In this document: in pieces, positions 61,681-64,000 of the stretch
Layout of the letters: every line of letters starts with the position of its first letter
Position numbering within the stretch: the first letter of the stretch is position 1
Origin: Photobacterium sp. CCB-ST2H9
GTDB taxonomy: Bacteria > Pseudomonadota > Gammaproteobacteria > Enterobacterales > Vibrionaceae
NCBI RefSeq assembly: GCF_023151555.2
Contig: NZ_CP100425.1
Coordinates: forward strand, 62,001-126,000
Reading direction: 5' to 3'
DNA length: 64,000 nt
Translations under genes and position numbers: made by a program
The notes under the pieces: model-generated
Database searches by the model: none
Seen by the model: the letters and a program-made list of their open reading frames with translations, nothing else
What the model was told of the DNA's origin: nothing

Positions 61681-62010
61681 TCAGCGTTTCAGTGCGAAAT
61701 GCATAAACTGTCTGCCCCGGTAGGTCAGGGTGCCGCAGTCACCGGGATTCAAGGCATGATAAAAGTGTACACCGACCTGAAATTCACGTTTGGGACCGCC
61801 TTTGAGAGGCTGAACATACAGCCAGTATTGTGCGTTGTCACCGTCAGTTGGATGTTCATCAACAGATAAACTTTGTTTATCAAGAATTTGTACCTCAATC
61901 TGCTTGTCAGCGGCATGATGGCCTGAAAGATGGCGGCGGTAGACGAAGACAAAGCTGGCAATGGCCAGACTCAGTAATACAGCCAGGATTAGAAACGGAA
62001 AAAATGGCAT
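61681..62010 (-). CDS. yhhM: DUF2500 membrane protein (YhhM-like)
   Basis: 109-aa protein with one N-terminal transmembrane helix (FFPFLILAVLLSLAIASFVFV) and a beta-rich domain ending GTLTYRGRQFMHF, the DUF2500 signature. ATG 62010 follows AAGGAG; the longer GTG frame to 62025 contains that site. yhhM and yhhN are neighbours in E. coli, and a yhhN homologue lies 1.5 kb away here. Confidence 0.85.
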   Translation of the reverse strand: MPFFPFLILAVLLSLAIASFVFVYRRHLSGHHAADKQIEVQILDKQSLSVDEHPTDGDNAQYWLYVQPLKGGPKREFQVGVHFYHALNPGDCGTLTYRGRQFMHFALKR

Positions 62011-62169
62011 GGCGAACTCCTTCACTCTCAGGCTGCATTATGCTTGAGATGGGCCCGGATTGTCAGTGACGGCGTCAGGTGTTTGTGAGCGGGATTCTCA
62101 CCAGACGGGTTTGCAAGGGGCTGATCTGCCTGTAAGGTTAAGAAAGAAGGTTTGTGTAGGGAGTAGTGG

Positions 62170-62538
62170 TTGGTGACGGATATTGAGTTAGTGGTGAGCC
62201 GCAGTCGTCGGCTTGAGTATTTACTGAAGCATCATTACCACGCAGAAGGTAAAGGGCTGCATCAGTTGATCACCAGCTGCGAAGAGCGATTGCCGCATGA
62301 GATTATTCCCTCGTTGCGATATGTCGCGACCATCCGGAATAAAGTGGTGCACGAAGATGGTTTTGTGCTGGATGACAGCCGGGGGTTTCGCAAAGCCTGT
62401 CGTGCATGTGAGAAAGAACTGACGCCCCGGAGTGGTCGTCGGGTCTGGACTGTTGTTGTAATGCTGGTCGTTGGGATGACAGCTCTGGCACTATGGTTTT
62501 ACTCCAGTAACTGGCATTTGATCAAACTACGGCCTTAA
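62170..62538 (+). CDS. DUF4145-like protein with a C-terminal membrane anchor
   Basis: 122 aa. The soluble part (HLLKHHYHAEGKGL-type region, then LPHEIIPSLRYVATIRNKVVHEDGF) resembles the DUF4145/HEPN-like helix with the R-N-x3-H motif (RNKVVH), typical of HEPN-fold proteins. A single C-terminal helix follows (VWTVVVMLVVGMTALALWFY). TTG 62170 or GTG 62173 can be the start; AGGGAG at 62158 suits both. Any nuclease activity is speculative. Confidence 0.72.
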   Translation: MVTDIELVVSRSRRLEYLLKHHYHAEGKGLHQLITSCEERLPHEIIPSLRYVATIRNKVVHEDGFVLDDSRGFRKACRACEKELTPRSGRRVWTVVVMLVVGMTALALWFYSSNWHLIKLRP

Positions 62539-62566
62539 TCGTGTAGCGCTCTCTGTGATTGAACAA

Positions 62567-62594
62567 AAAAAGGTGCCTCAGGCACCTTTTTTTG
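62567..62594 (+). terminator. Terminator after the DUF4145-like gene
   Basis: AAAAGGTGCC and GGCACCTTTT with a short loop, followed by more T residues. It also lies just beyond the convergent 25-aa peptide gene. Confidence 0.85.
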
Positions 62595-62619
62595 TTTGGT
62601 AATCTTTAGTTTTTGCTTA

Positions 62620-62697
62620 TTAAAGCACAGGCAGCAACATGAGACCGGCGACGACGGCGATCATGACAAGCCCTTGTTTTTGAGAGGAAGATAACAT
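62620..62697 (-). CDS. 25-aa hydrophobic membrane peptide
   Basis: ATG 62697 is preceded by AAGGAG at 8 nt spacing. The product MLSSSQKQGLVMIAVVAGLM with a following LLPVL is a single membrane helix with a short polar N-terminus. A bidirectional-type terminator lies immediately downstream and an AT-rich promoter-like region upstream, so it is a complete small transcription unit. It is too short for usual gene finders. The function is unknown. Confidence 0.6.
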   Translation of the reverse strand: MLSSSQKQGLVMIAVVAGLMLLPVL

Positions 62698-63510
62698 GGT
62701 GGTAGGCTCCTTACTGTTGCTGCTGGATTGATGGGGTCTAGAATATCACTTTTTTTACGGTTTGATCAAAGATAAGGTGTGATATTTAGCAATAAATTTA
62801 CTTTTAGTTGCCATAAATTCCATTGATTGTTCCAAGTAAATTGTCAGAAATGGCTTGTGTGAAAATCGATCAAAAAATTATCTCGACTAATTTTGCGTGT
62901 TAATTTGTTGTTTTTATTATATTTTTTGTTTTGTTTTTTATTGCGTGGTATTTTTGTCGTTAATTTCTTTCTTTTTAGCGTTTGGATATTGCTGTCGTCT
63001 GATTTTGGGTTGTTTTTGGTAATTTAGTTCTTGTTGATAAAGTCTGGTATACAGTGATTGAATAGTTTGCATACGCTTTCTGTCAGCGCTTGCCATTTTC
63101 TCTGTATCACTTGCATCAAAATGCTCAAAAGTCAGCGAATGGGGCTCTGTGATGAATTTTATAGTGGACTTTTCATTTATATATATGTTTTTATTTGATT
63201 TTTGTTGTTGGTTTTGAGCGTGATATCTTTCGCTGATAGCGGTATTTTTTGAAAAGATGTTACTGGTTTTTAAGGTAAGGCCCTGTCAGCTTGACTTCGC
63301 ACGGGTATCACCAGGAAAGAAGACGCAATCGCTGAAACGGCGATGGGATAAGATGGATGAAAGTTGCCAGATTAATCCCAGGAAGAATAAGTTATGTGAA
63401 AGTGTGATAGATCACAGAGGTGAGAATTGGACGGGTGAAAGTTATTTCCGGGCTAGACAATCTCATCGGGCTTTTTACACTGTGACAGCTTTGATAACTC
63501 TGGTGGACAT
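62698..63510. other. Very AT-rich intergenic region
   Basis: About 810 bp, T-rich on the plus strand, with long runs of T. A frame at 63257-63526 has no family features and is not accepted. The region probably contains promoters for the 25-aa peptide and yhhN; I see nothing else I can support. Confidence 0.5.
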
Positions 63511-64000
63511 ATGTGGGTCTGGTTAGCCGTCTCTTTTTCAGCTTTGCTGCATATCAATGCCGCTTATCGCGGTCCTCAGTGGCAGTTTTATCTCTTTAAG
63601 CCGTTTACAATCGTGTTGTTGCTGGCAACGGCTTTTCAGTTTGGCAGCGGTGATCTTTATCAGCAGGTGATTGTTGCCGGGTTGCTGTGCTCTGTGGTGG
63701 GCGATATCTTTCTGATGCTGCCCAAAGACAGGTTTGTTGCCGGCCTGACGAGTTTTCTGCTGGCGCATATTGTGTATTCTTTCGCATTCTGGGGAGAATT
63801 GGCGGCGCCGATCGTCTGGTGGTTGCCGGCGTTGCTGGGCGGTGCCGGAATTATTGTGTATCTGCTGCTGCTGCCGTCTCTTGGCCGTCTGGCAATACCT
63901 GTGGCGGTTTATGTTGCCGTCATCCTGCAAATGACCTGGGCTGCCGGTGAGTACTGGCTTACCACGCGAACTGGCGCCGGGCTGGCCGCGTTTGCCGGAG
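63511..64000 (+). CDS. yhhN: YhhN family membrane protein (3' truncated by window)
   Basis: 163 codons of an integral membrane protein with alternating hydrophobic helices from ATG 63511 (MWVWLAVSFSALLHINAAY) and the YhhN family motif GDIFLMLPKDRF near residue 73. The family includes eukaryotic TMEM86 lysoplasmalogenases; bacterial members are mostly uncharacterised. GGTGG lies 5 nt upstream of the ATG. The stop lies beyond the window. Confidence 0.85.
   Translation, partial: MWVWLAVSFSALLHINAAYRGPQWQFYLFKPFTIVLLLATAFQFGSGDLYQQVIVAGLLCSVVGDIFLMLPKDRFVAGLTSFLLAHIVYSFAFWGELAAPIVWWLPALLGGAGIIVYLLLLPSLGRLAIPVAVYVAVILQMTWAAGEYWLTTRTGAGLAAFAG

Noticed and set aside
63257..63526. 89-aa plus-strand frame upstream of yhhN
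   Set aside because: No ribosome-binding site, no recognisable domain, and it overlaps the yhhN start.

Overview
The window reads as a gamma-proteobacterial chromosome segment, most likely Vibrionaceae (Photobacterium-like; this is an inference from protein similarity and gene order, not a computed assignment). Its backbone keeps Enterobacterales/Vibrionaceae gene neighbourhoods: gor-rlmJ-prlC, gppA-rhlB divergent from trxA-rho, ubiD-(ferredoxin)-fre, uspA/ftnA/uspB/yhiN, yigL-pldB, and yhhM/yhhN.

Layout. 1-2.5 kb: the 3' part of an NRPS gene (adenylation, carrier and terminal reductase domains), cut by the window edge. 2.7-20 kb: housekeeping backbone (glutathione reductase, 23S rRNA methyltransferase, oligopeptidase A, GppA, RhlB, thioredoxin, Rho, UbiD, Fre, a DMT exporter, universal stress proteins, ferritin and the HI0933-type flavoprotein YhiN).

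19,979-39,395: a complete 19.4-kb Tn7-like transposon. It is inserted exactly at the yhiN stop codon, with matching TGT...ACA ends, 22-bp TnsB-type repeats and a 5-bp GAAAA duplication on both sides. It carries tnsA, tnsB, tnsC (interrupted by one in-frame amber codon) and tnsD/tniQ. Its cargo is a defence island: a two-gene CBASS (S-4TM effector plus CD-NTase) divergent from an eight-gene operon made of a half-HsdS, HsdM, HsdS, a Septu-like ATPase/HNH pair, HsdR, a YgjP-like metalloprotease and, as the last gene, a second TniQ-family protein. The divergent promoter region between the two defence units holds two identical interrupted palindromes (GCATCA-N7-TGATGC), one over each predicted start site. 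This bipartite, type-I-methylase-like symmetry makes the half-HsdS a candidate shared regulator.

39.4-51.7 kb: an AT-rich accessory locus of exported proteins. Three large secreted proteins (535, 377 and 790 aa) and one membrane-anchored 600-aa protein are flanked by nine intact copies and one decayed copy of a small (about 100-120 aa) secreted, cysteine-containing family. The 600-aa protein looks like the N-terminal beta-barrel plus helical-repeat unit of eukaryotic large lipid transfer proteins (vitellogenin/MTP). I do not recognise this locus as a described system.

51.7-64 kb: backbone again. It holds an aldehyde dehydrogenase with its TetR regulator and a palindromic operator, TapT-type DTW protein, an EVE protein, YigL, PldB, an EAL-HDOD protein, AbgT, an acyltransferase, YhhM, a DUF4145-like membrane protein, an unannotated 25-aa membrane peptide and a truncated YhhN. 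No rRNA, tRNA or CRISPR array was seen.
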